From assembly GCA_035279705.1 (NCBI GenBank), contig DATEHG010000177.1, forward strand, positions 1-15,164: DNA of 15,164 bases. Reading direction: 5' to 3'. Source of the stretch: DATEHG01 sp035279705 (GTDB lineage: Bacteria; Gemmatimonadota; Gemmatimonadetes; Gemmatimonadales; GWC2-71-9). Made by a program: the position numbers and the translations under genes. The notes beneath the pieces are model-generated. The model ran no database searches. It saw nothing but the letters and a program-made list of their open reading frames with translations, and was not told the DNA's origin. Shown here piece by piece: positions 7,178 through 13,499 of the stretch; within the stretch, counting starts at the first letter, position 1; every line of letters starts with the position of its first letter.

Positions 7178-7726
7178 GTGGCCGGGACGATGACGCGAGG
7201 GGTGGTGGCGGCGGGGGCGGCGGCGGCGCTCGCGGCAGGCGGACTCAAGGCCCAGGCGGCGCCGGCGGCAGCGGCCATCGATTCGAGCTGGCTGTCCGTC
7301 AATGCGGCGACCAAGACAGTCACCTTTGCCCTGACGGCCGGACTGACCCCGTTCAACGGGGCGCTGAACTTCAATGGATTCAGGGACGGCGGGCTCACGC
7401 TGGTGGTGCCCGCCGGCTGGACGGTGGCGGTGAACTTCGCCAATCATGACGGGATGCTGCCACACAGCGTGGAGGTCATCCCGGACCAGACTCCGGTTCC
7501 CAACGGAGCCACCGACAAGCCGGCGATCGACCGGGCGTATTCGAACAAGGTGGCGGAGGGATTGCCGCCGCAGTCGAAGGACAAGATGCGGTTCACCGCC
7601 CAGCCCGCGGGCGAGTACCTGTTCTTCTGCGGAGTCCCCGGCCACGGGCTGGCCGGCATGTGGATCCGGCTCCGGGTCAGCAAGGACGCCACGATTCCGG
7701 CGCTGCTGGCCACCCCGAAGCCCTGA
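7178..7726 (+). CDS. Sulfocyanin-family blue copper protein
   Basis: A 182-residue protein that starts at GTG: GGGGAGGA (7163-7170) is 7 bases before this GTG, whereas the in-frame ATG at 7190 is 19 bases away. The N-terminus is a signal peptide or membrane anchor (about 1-27, very Ala/Gly rich). The cupredoxin domain has VVPAGWTV near 77, first ligand His96 (LPHSVEV), and the loop CGVPGHGLAGMW with Cys151, His156 and Met161, a complete type-1 copper site. The arrangement and the long spacer between blocks match sulfocyanin (SoxE) proteins. These carry single electrons to terminal oxidases in archaea and are also annotated in bacteria. Lying 74 bases after a quinoprotein dehydrogenase without any cytochrome c gene near, it is the likely electron acceptor; that pairing is inferred. 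Confidence 0.86.
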   Translation: MAGTMTRGVVAAGAAAALAAGGLKAQAAPAAAAIDSSWLSVNAATKTVTFALTAGLTPFNGALNFNGFRDGGLTLVVPAGWTVAVNFANHDGMLPHSVEVIPDQTPVPNGATDKPAIDRAYSNKVAEGLPPQSKDKMRFTAQPAGEYLFFCGVPGHGLAGMWIRLRVSKDATIPALLATPKP

Positions 7727-7871
7727 CCAACAAGGAGGTGTACTCCGGTCTCAGACGAGCGACAGGAAGTCAGGTTCGAGATCACCCGAAACCATGTCCG
7801 AAAGTTCCGTTTCGCAGGTGAGTGATGAGCAAGGGCAGTTCACATCCATCTCTAGAGAGGGAGATGCACAG
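7727..7871 (+). other. 145-base intergenic spacer with an orphan Shine-Dalgarno sequence
   Basis: AAGGAGGTG at 7732-7740 is a perfect complement of the 16S rRNA 3' end, yet no ATG, GTG or TTG with sensible spacing follows. The first ATG is at 7794, in frame with the porin gene but with no good RBS of its own. No clear promoter or terminator was seen in the rest. It could be a remnant of a lost gene start or a ribosome-pausing site. Confidence 0.4.
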
Positions 7872-9089
7872 ATGAGACGTACTTCGCTCCTGGTGGGCGC
7901 TCTGTTGCTGGCAGGGGCGGGCAGCCTCAATGCCCAGGCCCTGACCATGCAGATGAGCAACGGCTGGATGTTTTCGTTCTCCGGTAACGTCAACGCCTTC
8001 ATGATTTACCAGACGTCCAAGCCTTGTGACGCCACCGGCTGTAACGGCACCAGCGCGCACGACTTCAGCTTCGGCACCGGCCTGCTGCCTGCGTTCGCGA
8101 CGTTCGCGGCGACCGGCAAGGAAGGCAACGTGGACCTCGGTGTGCACTTCGGGTTCGCGCCGCAGGTTGAATTCGGCGGGCACAATGCCAGCTATTTCGG
8201 CACGGATGCGGCCGGCGCCCAGATCGACATGCGCCAGGTGTATCTGACCGCCGGCGGGACCTGGGGCCAGCTGCTCATGGGTAAGGAACTCGGCCTCTTC
8301 CAGCGCGGCAACATCCTGAACGACATGACGCTGCTCGGCGTCGGTGTCGGCGGTGGTGGTCGTGGCACGGCGCTCGGCCGGATCGGGTATGGCTACCTGT
8401 ACACCGACTTCCGTCCGCAGCTCACCTACTCTTCGGCGAGCGGCAAGCCGGCATCCTTCGCGGTCGGCCTCTTCGAGCCCATCCGGTCGGGCCCGTACAC
8501 GGTGGCCTCGGTGCCCCGTCTCGAAGCCGAACTGGGTTACAACAAGAGCAACTTCAAGTTCTTCATCAACGGCGCCGTGCAGTCCATGAAGGACGGCTTC
8601 GGCACCGGCACCCACAGCCTGACCGCCGGTGGTGTGGGCGGCGGCGCGGTCGTGACGTTCGGCGGTCTGGCCCTGCACGCCTCCGGCTTCTATGCCAGCG
8701 GCATGGGCTTCCTGCTGATGGGTGACGGCATCGTGGGTGGCAACAACTTCGACAACGGCGGCACTGGCGCCGTGGATGCCGACGGCAAGGCGAGCGCCCG
8801 GACCTCGTACGGCTTCATCGGCCAGGCCACGTTCTCGCCGAAGGACAGCAAGTGGATGTTCGGCGGCAGCTACGGCATGAACCAGCTTGACCGGAGCTCC
8901 GAGGACAAGACGGCGGATGGCATCGACAGCTACGTGCTGAAGGAAGACGCCATCGTCGGCCAGATCACCTTCAAGTGGACCAAGTCGCTGCGCTGGGTCG
9001 CGGAGTTTGCCCATATCACCGGGCATGCGGACGGGGCCAAGAGCTCGCAGGGTGACCAGGGTTCGCTGGGCATGATGCTGTTCTACTAG
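7872..9089 (+). CDS. Porin-like outer-membrane beta-barrel protein
   Basis: The start is chosen at 7872 because GAGAGGGAG (7855-7863) is 8 bases upstream and the resulting N-terminus is a clean signal peptide (MRRTSLLVGALLL ... SLNAQ, about 22 residues). The mature protein is about 383 residues with alternating hydrophobic/polar strands, many Gly, Tyr and Phe girdle residues, and the C-terminal LGMMLFY ending in an aromatic residue as needed for BAM-mediated insertion. Internal features include a Cys36-Cys41 pair (KPCDATGCNG) near the mature N-terminus and a Gly-rich stretch (GVGVGGGGRG). The block GQLLMGKELGLFQRGN resembles DcaP-like porins, but that is tentative. As last gene of the cluster, before a terminator, it may admit the alcohol or metal used by the dehydrogenase. 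Confidence 0.75.
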   Translation: MRRTSLLVGALLLAGAGSLNAQALTMQMSNGWMFSFSGNVNAFMIYQTSKPCDATGCNGTSAHDFSFGTGLLPAFATFAATGKEGNVDLGVHFGFAPQVEFGGHNASYFGTDAAGAQIDMRQVYLTAGGTWGQLLMGKELGLFQRGNILNDMTLLGVGVGGGGRGTALGRIGYGYLYTDFRPQLTYSSASGKPASFAVGLFEPIRSGPYTVASVPRLEAELGYNKSNFKFFINGAVQSMKDGFGTGTHSLTAGGVGGGAVVTFGGLALHASGFYASGMGFLLMGDGIVGGNNFDNGGTGAVDADGKASARTSYGFIGQATFSPKDSKWMFGGSYGMNQLDRSSEDKTADGIDSYVLKEDAIVGQITFKWTKSLRWVAEFAHITGHADGAKSSQGDQGSLGMMLFY

Positions 9090-9116
9090 CATTCGGCAGC
9101 TGGATTTTGCCGGTCA

Positions 9117-9148
9117 GGGGGCGGCCTCCGGGCCGCCCTTCTGATTTT
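9117..9148 (+). terminator. Rho-independent terminator after the porin gene
   Basis: GGGCGGCC (9119-9126) and GGCCGCCC (9131-9138) form an 8-bp GC stem around the loop TCCG, followed by TTCTGATTTT. It lies 29 bases after the porin stop and would end the transporter-dehydrogenase-sulfocyanin-porin transcript. Confidence 0.8.
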
Positions 9149-9168
9149 CTCCCCTTTCCCGCCGCCGG

Positions 9169-9188
9169 TATTAAATTGCCTCGGCAAT
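9169..9188 (+). promoter_or_regulatory. Possible -10 element and palindrome upstream of the lipoprotein gene
   Basis: TATTAA (9169-9174) could be a -10 hexamer; no good -35 is seen 17 bases before it. Directly after it lies the inverted repeat ATTGCC (9175-9180) TC GGCAAT (9183-9188), where a repressor would overlap the start of transcription. The leader to the ATG would be about 30-40 bases. Confidence 0.3.
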
Positions 9189-9214
9189 CGAACCCAAACC
9201 CCGGATCGCTCTCG

Positions 9215-9628
9215 ATGTCCATTCGTCCCTGGGCCGGCCTGCTGTTCCTCCTCTCGTGCGGCGGCGTGCACTACGTGACACTGACCGCGAGCCCCGCAGG
9301 CGCCCCGCCGGACGTCTTCGAGTGCGTGAAATCGGAGCTTGGCAAGGCCAAGTTCCAGCAGACCTCCATCGACCTGGGCTCCCCGCTGCGGATCACCGCC
9401 AAGCAATCCGACTATTCGAAGCAGGTGGCCAACGCGAGGTACTACCGCAACAGCGACCGGATCGAGGCGGAGGTCGCGCCCGGCGCCGATGGCAAGGCCA
9501 CGCTCAAGGTGGTCGGGCACACCTTCTCCGAGAGCGAGACGGTCCGGGGCCCGACGGACACGGAGGAAGAGGCGTCCGCCAACGTGAAGCAGGTCGTGCA
9601 GACGATCATCCAGGCCTGCGGGCAGTAA
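9215..9628 (+). CDS. Small lipoprotein of unknown function
   Basis: Starting at ATG 9215 the product is 137 residues. The N-terminus MSIRPWAGLLFLLSCGG has a positive n-region, a hydrophobic core and a lipobox LLSC with Cys15, so it should be lipidated after signal peptidase II cleavage. An upstream in-frame start at 9107 would place a non-signal sequence before it and overlap the terminator, so it is rejected. The mature part is mixed alpha/beta with two further cysteines (Cys36 in FECVKSELG and Cys135 near the C-terminus, IIQACGQ) that could form a disulfide. I do not recognise the family. It is flanked by terminators on both sides and appears to be transcribed alone; the RBS is weak. Confidence 0.7.
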   Translation: MSIRPWAGLLFLLSCGGVHYVTLTASPAGAPPDVFECVKSELGKAKFQQTSIDLGSPLRITAKQSDYSKQVANARYYRNSDRIEAEVAPGADGKATLKVVGHTFSESETVRGPTDTEEEASANVKQVVQTIIQACGQ

Positions 9629-9640
9629 CCGGAAGCGGGC

Positions 9641-9677
9641 GGATCGGTGCCGGGAGCCGCGGGCTCCTCACCGATCC
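9641..9677 (+). other. Imperfect two-part hairpin after the lipoprotein gene
   Basis: The outer arms GGATCGGTG (9641-9649) and CACCGATCC (9669-9677) pair perfectly. The inner arms GGAGCC (9653-9658) and GGCTCC (9662-9667) pair around the loop GCG. The two stems are separated by a small internal loop. It lies 12 bases after the stop codon and has no T-tract, so it may protect the mRNA 3' end or assist termination at the next hairpin. Confidence 0.55.
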
Positions 9678-9696
9678 GGCGCCCGGGCAAACGACG

Positions 9697-9729
9697 AAGG
9701 GGGCGCCGGCCAGTGGCCGGCGCCCCCTT
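9697..9729. terminator. Bidirectional terminator with a perfect 15-bp stem
   Basis: AAGGGGGCGCCGGCC (9697-9711) and its exact complement at 9715-9729 are separated by the loop AGT. The stem begins with AA and ends with TT, so each strand ends in a short U run. It sits between the convergent lipoprotein gene and the first beta-barrel gene and should stop transcription from both sides. Confidence 0.82.
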
Positions 9730-9757
9730 GTGTTCCGTGGTCCTGCTGCTGCCGGTC

Positions 9758-10405
9758 TCAGAACCTGAAGCTGACCGTGAACAGCCAGGCCTGCGTCTTG
9801 ATATCCTGCGGACTCGAGACGTCCTCGATCTTGCTCAGCCCCAGATCGTAGCGCAGCTGAAAGCCGATGGCCCGCACCTCGAGGCCGGCGCCGAACACCG
9901 CCGAGAAATCGGTGCCCTTGATGCTGGCGCCGGCATCCGCGCAGCTGTCCTCGACGGAGTTCGAGCCGTTCCGCACATTGATCGCGCAATGGACCTTGAA
10001 GGACACCGCCGGCCCGGCAAAGACGCTGGGCCGGATCCGGTTGTCGTTGGCGACGGGGAACTGGGCCGTCAGCAGGACCGGTACCTCGATGTAGTCCACC
10101 TTGAACGTGCCGATCAGCCCGCTGCCCGCATCGGCCTCCGCGCCCTTCTGCACATAGATGACCTGCGGCTCGATGGCGAGGATGTCGCTCGCCTTGAACC
10201 GGCCGAAGCCGCCGACGACGAAGCCGGTTCGCGAGCTGGTGTTGCCCACGTCGGCGCCGTGGAAATCGGCCAGCGCCACGCCGGCCAGGACGCCATACTG
10301 GAACGAGGACTGGGCCACGGGTGCGAGCTGCGCCGACGCCACCGGCGCAGCGAGCAGGGCCAGCCCGAAGGAGGCGGCCAGGATTCGCGGGATTCGATGG
10401 GACAT
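9758..10405 (-). CDS. PorT-like outer-membrane beta-barrel protein
   Basis: I set the start at the ATG at 10405 (minus strand), with GGAG 8 bases before it, giving 215 residues; a longer frame from 10462 lacks an RBS. Residues 1-25 are a signal peptide ending VASAQ. The rest is an eight-stranded-barrel type sequence of the PorT/OmpA-like outer-membrane beta-barrel family: GVLAGVALADF at the first strand, EPQVIYVQKGA (79-89), the family motif VDYIEVPVLL (103-112) and the C-terminal TVSFRF ending in Phe. Cys140 and Cys155 in a predicted surface loop may form a disulfide; the same spacing occurs in the upstream paralogue. Specific function is unknown. TTGACC (10462-10457, minus strand) could be a -35 for its own promoter, but the -10 is poor. 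Confidence 0.8.
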   Translation of the reverse strand: MSHRIPRILAASFGLALLAAPVASAQLAPVAQSSFQYGVLAGVALADFHGADVGNTSSRTGFVVGGFGRFKASDILAIEPQVIYVQKGAEADAGSGLIGTFKVDYIEVPVLLTAQFPVANDNRIRPSVFAGPAVSFKVHCAINVRNGSNSVEDSCADAGASIKGTDFSAVFGAGLEVRAIGFQLRYDLGLSKIEDVSSPQDIKTQAWLFTVSFRF

Positions 10406-10505
10406 GGATGTATCTCCAAATTCGTGATGCGAGGAATCTGGCAGAGACGGGAGGAGGGTCAAGCGTCCGTTCCCGGGATGGGCCGCGGCCGGCGCACAGC
10501 CGGTC

Positions 10506-11150
10506 TTAGATCCGGAAGCCGAGGGTGATCAGCAGGGCGTTGGTATGCACATCCTTGACCTGCTCGGTGTCCGAGAGGTCCCCGATCCCGACCTCATAGC
10601 GGAGCTGAAAGTCCAGCCGGCTCACATCGAGGCCGAAGCCGAAGTTGGCGCTCACATCCGTCTTCCGGTACGTGTGGCCGGCCTTGGCGCAGGTCTCGAC
10701 GGTCGACGCCGTCGAGCTTTCGACATGCACCTTGCAGCCGACCTGAAACGCGACGGCCGGGCCCAGCAGGAAGTTGGGCGCGACCCTGGTACTGGCCGCC
10801 GTCGGCAGCATGAGGCGGAACAGCACCGGGACCTCGATGAAATCGAGCTGCAGCGTCTGCTTGGGGCCGCCCTCCGGAAAGGTCACCGCCCCTTTCTGCA
10901 CGTAGAACAGTTGCGGCTCGAGCAGCGACTTGGGGGAAAGGGGCACGCTGACGAAGCCGCCAAGGACCAGCCCCGCCCGGGATCCCGTGGTACTGTCACC
11001 CATGCCATGAAAACTCGCGAAGGAGACGCCGCCCATCGGGCCGAAGCCGACCTTGGCTTGCGCCTGGGCGTTGATTGCCGAGCCAGGCAGAGCAAAGACC
11101 GCCATGAGGATTGCAGCCAGGAGCCGGAGCCGGCACCAGCGAGAGCGCAT
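10506..11150 (-). CDS. PorT-like outer-membrane beta-barrel protein, paralogue
   Basis: From the ATG at 11150 the product has 214 residues. This start has GGAG 9 bases upstream; the alternative ATG at 11165 has no RBS. Residues 1-29 are a signal peptide ending INAQA. The sequence parallels the downstream gene block by block: GPMGGVSFASF, EPQLFYVQKGA (78-88), LDFIEVPVLF (102-111), a C-x14-C loop (Cys139, Cys154), FQLRYEVGIG and a terminal LGFRI. This is a tandem duplication that has since diverged. The two genes are 100 bases apart on the same strand and may be co-transcribed. The protein lies divergent to lipA, with no functional link evident. Its role in the outer membrane cannot be told from sequence. 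Confidence 0.8.
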   Translation of the reverse strand: MRSRWCRLRLLAAILMAVFALPGSAINAQAQAKVGFGPMGGVSFASFHGMGDSTTGSRAGLVLGGFVSVPLSPKSLLEPQLFYVQKGAVTFPEGGPKQTLQLDFIEVPVLFRLMLPTAASTRVAPNFLLGPAVAFQVGCKVHVESSTASTVETCAKAGHTYRKTDVSANFGFGLDVSRLDFQLRYEVGIGDLSDTEQVKDVHTNALLITLGFRI

Positions 11151-11300
11151 CACGCGACACTCCATGAGCGGTGGGTTGGGATTTCGGAGTAGAACTTGGA
11201 TCGGCGAATGATAAGCGACCTGGCCGAAACGGAGCCTCCGCCGAGGCTGGAGCGGGCCAGCTTGCCCCGGTCCGGAGGGTCTCGGTGCGCCGGACTGAAA

Positions 11301-11316
11301 TCAACCATACGGTTGA
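11301..11316. promoter_or_regulatory. Palindrome (candidate operator) upstream of lipA
   Basis: TCAACC (11301-11306), four bases ATAC, GGTTGA (11311-11316) make a perfect 6-4-6 dyad. It lies 18 bases before the putative -35 of the lipA-pdh promoter, in the shared upstream region of the two divergent transcription units. A dimeric regulator could bind it; none is encoded nearby. Confidence 0.35.
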
Positions 11317-11333
11317 GAAATCGAACTTCTTCC

Positions 11334-11362
11334 TTGGAGAATCCGGCGCCGACCTGTACTAT
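11334..11362 (+). promoter_or_regulatory. Candidate promoter of the lipA-pdh operon
   Basis: TTGGAG (11334-11339, 3 of 6 consensus) and TACTAT (11357-11362, 4 of 6) are separated by 17 bases. Transcription would start near 11369 and leave a leader of about 40 bases with the lipA RBS at 11399-11402. The rest of the 259-base divergent region holds no gene I can support. Confidence 0.4.
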
Positions 11363-11409
11363 TGTGGCCACCCCGGTACGCCCCCGGCGTGCCGGACTGG
11401 AGATTTCCC

Positions 11410-12378
11410 ATGGCCGTTCCTCTCGTTCAACTGACCCGCCACCCCTCCGCGCCGGAGCCCGCGGCGCCTTTGCCGCTGGTCCGCAAACCATCCTGGCTCA
11501 AGGTGCCCGCCCCCGGCGGGGACAACTATCTCCGGCTCAAGTCGATGATGCGCGAGCTGGGGCTACACACGGTCTGCGAGGAGGCCCGCTGCCCCAACAT
11601 CGGGGAGTGCTGGGACCACCAGGCCGCAACCTTCATGATCCTGGGGGATGTGTGCACCCGGAACTGCGCCTATTGCGCCGTCTCCCACGGGACGCCGCTG
11701 CCCTATGACCCCGTCGAGCCGGTCCGGCTCGCCGAGGCGGTAGCGCAGATGGGGCTCAAGCACGTGGTCATCACGTCGGTGGACCGGGACGATCTGCCGA
11801 ACGGCGGCGCCGAGGCCTTCGCCGCGTGCATTACCGGCATTCATGCGCGGATGCCGGGAACCACGGTCGAGGTGCTGATCCCGGACTTCAAGGGGTCGGA
11901 GCGGGCGCTGCAGATCGTGATGGACGCGGCCCCGGAAATTCTCAATCACAATCTCGAAACCGCCGAGCGCCTCTATCGGCTGGCCCGTCCGGGTGGCCGG
12001 TATGAGCGCGCCCTCGAACTGCTGGCCCGCGCCAAGCGGATGGCCCCCGAGCGGCTCACCAAGTCGGGCATCATCCTCGGCATGGGGGAGGAGTGGGACG
12101 AGGTGCTCACCTGCCTCCGTGACCTGCGGCGCCACCAGGTGGACATCGTGACTCTCGGCCAGTATCTCCGGCCCTCGGGCAGCCACCTGCCGGTCGTGCG
12201 CTACTACACACCCGGGGAGTTCGAGGAGCTGCGCCAGATCGGGCTCTCGATGGGATTCACCCACGTGCAGTCGAGCCCGCTCACCCGCTCCTCCTACCAC
12301 GCCTGGGAGCAGGCCAGGGCCGCCGGTGCCTCCGCCGACGCCGCTCCCGCATCACTGACCACCCGAGGAGCGGCCTGA
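11410..12378 (+). CDS. lipA: Lipoyl synthase LipA
   Basis: A radical-SAM enzyme of 322 residues that inserts two sulfur atoms into octanoyl groups bound to lipoyl domains. Both cluster motifs are complete: the auxiliary [4Fe-4S] site C-x4-C-x5-C (Cys56, Cys61, Cys67; CEEARCPNIGEC) and the radical-SAM CX3CX2C (Cys82, Cys86, Cys89; CTRNCAYC). The C-terminal RSSY motif (about 293-296) gives the serine ligand of the auxiliary cluster. The ATG at 11410 is preferred over the in-frame 11362 because GGAG (11399-11402) is 7 bases before it and the extension is unlike LipA. Its TGA overlaps the pdhA ATG (TGATG), so it is translationally coupled to the pyruvate dehydrogenase genes. lipB, the octanoyltransferase gene, is not in the window. 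Confidence 0.96.
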   Translation: MAVPLVQLTRHPSAPEPAAPLPLVRKPSWLKVPAPGGDNYLRLKSMMRELGLHTVCEEARCPNIGECWDHQAATFMILGDVCTRNCAYCAVSHGTPLPYDPVEPVRLAEAVAQMGLKHVVITSVDRDDLPNGGAEAFAACITGIHARMPGTTVEVLIPDFKGSERALQIVMDAAPEILNHNLETAERLYRLARPGGRYERALELLARAKRMAPERLTKSGIILGMGEEWDEVLTCLRDLRRHQVDIVTLGQYLRPSGSHLPVVRYYTPGEFEELRQIGLSMGFTHVQSSPLTRSSYHAWEQARAAGASADAAPASLTTRGAA

Positions 12379-13382
12379 TGGCAGCCCCCGCCAAGAGCAA
12401 GAAGACGGACGCCGCCACCGCGGAGCGGTATCGCGGCTACCTGCGGCAGATGCTGCTGATCCGCCGCTTCGAGGAAAAGGCCGGCGAGGCCTACAGCCTG
12501 GGCAAGATCGGCGGCTTCTGTCACCTCTACATCGGCCAGGAAGCCGTGGCGGTCGGCACCATGGCCGTGCTGGGGCCCAACGACAAGATCACCTGCTCCT
12601 ACCGCGAGCACGGCCACGCGCTGGCGCGGGGCATGAGCGCGCGGGTCTGCATGGCCGAGCTGTTCGGCAAGGCGACCGGCAGCTCGAAGGGCAAAGGCGG
12701 CTCGATGCACCTCTTCGATGCCGGCCTCGGCTTCCTGGGCGGTCACGGCATCGTCGGCGGGCACATCCCGCTCACGGCGGGCATGGCGTTCGCCATCAAG
12801 TACAAGGGCGGGGATGGGGTCGCGGTGTGCTACTTCGGCGAGGCGGCGGCCAACAACGGCGCCTTTCACGAGGCGCTCAACATGGCGGGGCTCTGGAAGC
12901 TGCCCGCCATCTTCATCTGCGAGAACAACCGGTACGGGATGGGCACCGCGCTCGACCGGGCCAGCGCCACCTACAATATCTCGGAGCGCGGTGCGGCCTA
13001 CGACATGACGCGCGAAATCGTGGACGGCCAGGACCTGCTCGAGGTGATCGCCGCGATGGACCGGGCGGTGGTGCGGGCCCGGCGCCCCTCCTCCCCCACC
13101 CTGCTCGAGATCCGCACCTATCGCTTCATGGGCCACTCGATGTCCGACCCGATTCACGGGCACTACCGGACCAAGGAAGAGGTCGAGGCGCATCGCAAGC
13201 GGGACCCGATCATCCTCTGGACCGAACGGCTCATCGCGGACGGAATCATCACCAAGGAAGCCGCGGAACAGATGGACGCCGAGGTGGTGGCCGAGGTGCA
13301 GGACGCCTACGATTTCGCCGACGGCTCGCCGGATCCCGAAGCGGGCGAGTTGTTCACCGACGTCTATGCCCCAGCCGGGTGA
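12378..13382 (+). CDS. pdhA: Pyruvate dehydrogenase E1 component, alpha subunit
   Basis: A 334-residue thiamine-diphosphate-dependent decarboxylase subunit; with E1-beta it decarboxylates pyruvate and acetylates the E2 lipoyl arm. Marks: RRFEEKAGEAYSLGKIGGFCHLY (29-51, in parts), YREHGHALARG (75-85) with the active-site His, GKGGSMH (105-111), and the ThDP/Mg motif beginning YFGEAAANNGAFHEALN (152-168) and closing with ENN (182-184). The usual GDG opening is GEA here (Glu155, Ala156). Glu in place of Asp is found in related 2-oxoacid dehydrogenases; Ala for Gly is less usual. Short N-terminus without targeting signal, cytoplasmic. RBS GAGGAG (12365-12370) lies within lipA. A branched-chain 2-oxoacid substrate is possible but the gene order and length favour pyruvate. 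Its stop opens a heptamer array. Confidence 0.92.
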   Translation: MAAPAKSKKTDAATAERYRGYLRQMLLIRRFEEKAGEAYSLGKIGGFCHLYIGQEAVAVGTMAVLGPNDKITCSYREHGHALARGMSARVCMAELFGKATGSSKGKGGSMHLFDAGLGFLGGHGIVGGHIPLTAGMAFAIKYKGGDGVAVCYFGEAAANNGAFHEALNMAGLWKLPAIFICENNRYGMGTALDRASATYNISERGAAYDMTREIVDGQDLLEVIAAMDRAVVRARRPSSPTLLEIRTYRFMGHSMSDPIHGHYRTKEEVEAHRKRDPIILWTERLIADGIITKEAAEQMDAEVVAEVQDAYDFADGSPDPEAGELFTDVYAPAG

Positions 13383-13474
13383 GGGGCAAGAGGTGAGAGG
13401 TGAGAGGGAAGAGGTGAGCGGGAACGGCAACGTCGAGGTGGAAGCCCACTCGCGTCTCACCTCTCACGTCTCAC
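13380..13474. repeat. Heptamer inverted-repeat array between pdhA and pdhB (element 2)
   Basis: Seven heptamers run without a gap from the pdhA stop: TGAGGGG 13380, CAAGAGG 13387, TGAGAGG 13394, TGAGAGG 13401, GAAGAGG 13408, TGAGCGG 13415, GAACGGC 13422. After a spacer, three in the opposite sense follow: GTCTCAC 13454, CTCTCAC 13461, GTCTCAC 13468. The perfect arms TGAGAGGTGAGA (13394-13405) and TCTCACCTCTCA (13455-13466) give a hairpin in the mRNA. The sequence CACGTCTCAC (13465-13474) is also in element 1 (2953-2962). The pdhA TGA is the first heptamer's first three bases. It fills the whole 117-base gap before pdhB apart from the RBS region. Confidence 0.9.
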
Positions 13475-13499
13475 GAACGAGTACCCGAGGCCCGAAACC

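Noticed and set aside
7446..7871. Upstream extension of the porin frame, including an ATG at 7794
   Set aside because: It overlaps the sulfocyanin gene in another frame, the ATG at 7794 has no RBS, and it would bury the signal peptide.
11362..11409. Longer lipA start at 11362
   Set aside because: No RBS, overlaps the putative -10, and the extension does not look like LipA; ATG 11410 has a good RBS.
11171..11708. Small frames in the lipA upstream region
   Set aside because: Low-complexity Arg/Pro translations and no RBS; the region reads better as promoter DNA.
12294..13460. 388-codon minus-strand frame opposite pdhA
   Set aside because: Shadow of pdhA; no RBS or protein-family features.
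13380..13474. CRISPR array
   Set aside because: Units are 7 bases, contiguous and inverted, with no unique spacers and no cas genes.
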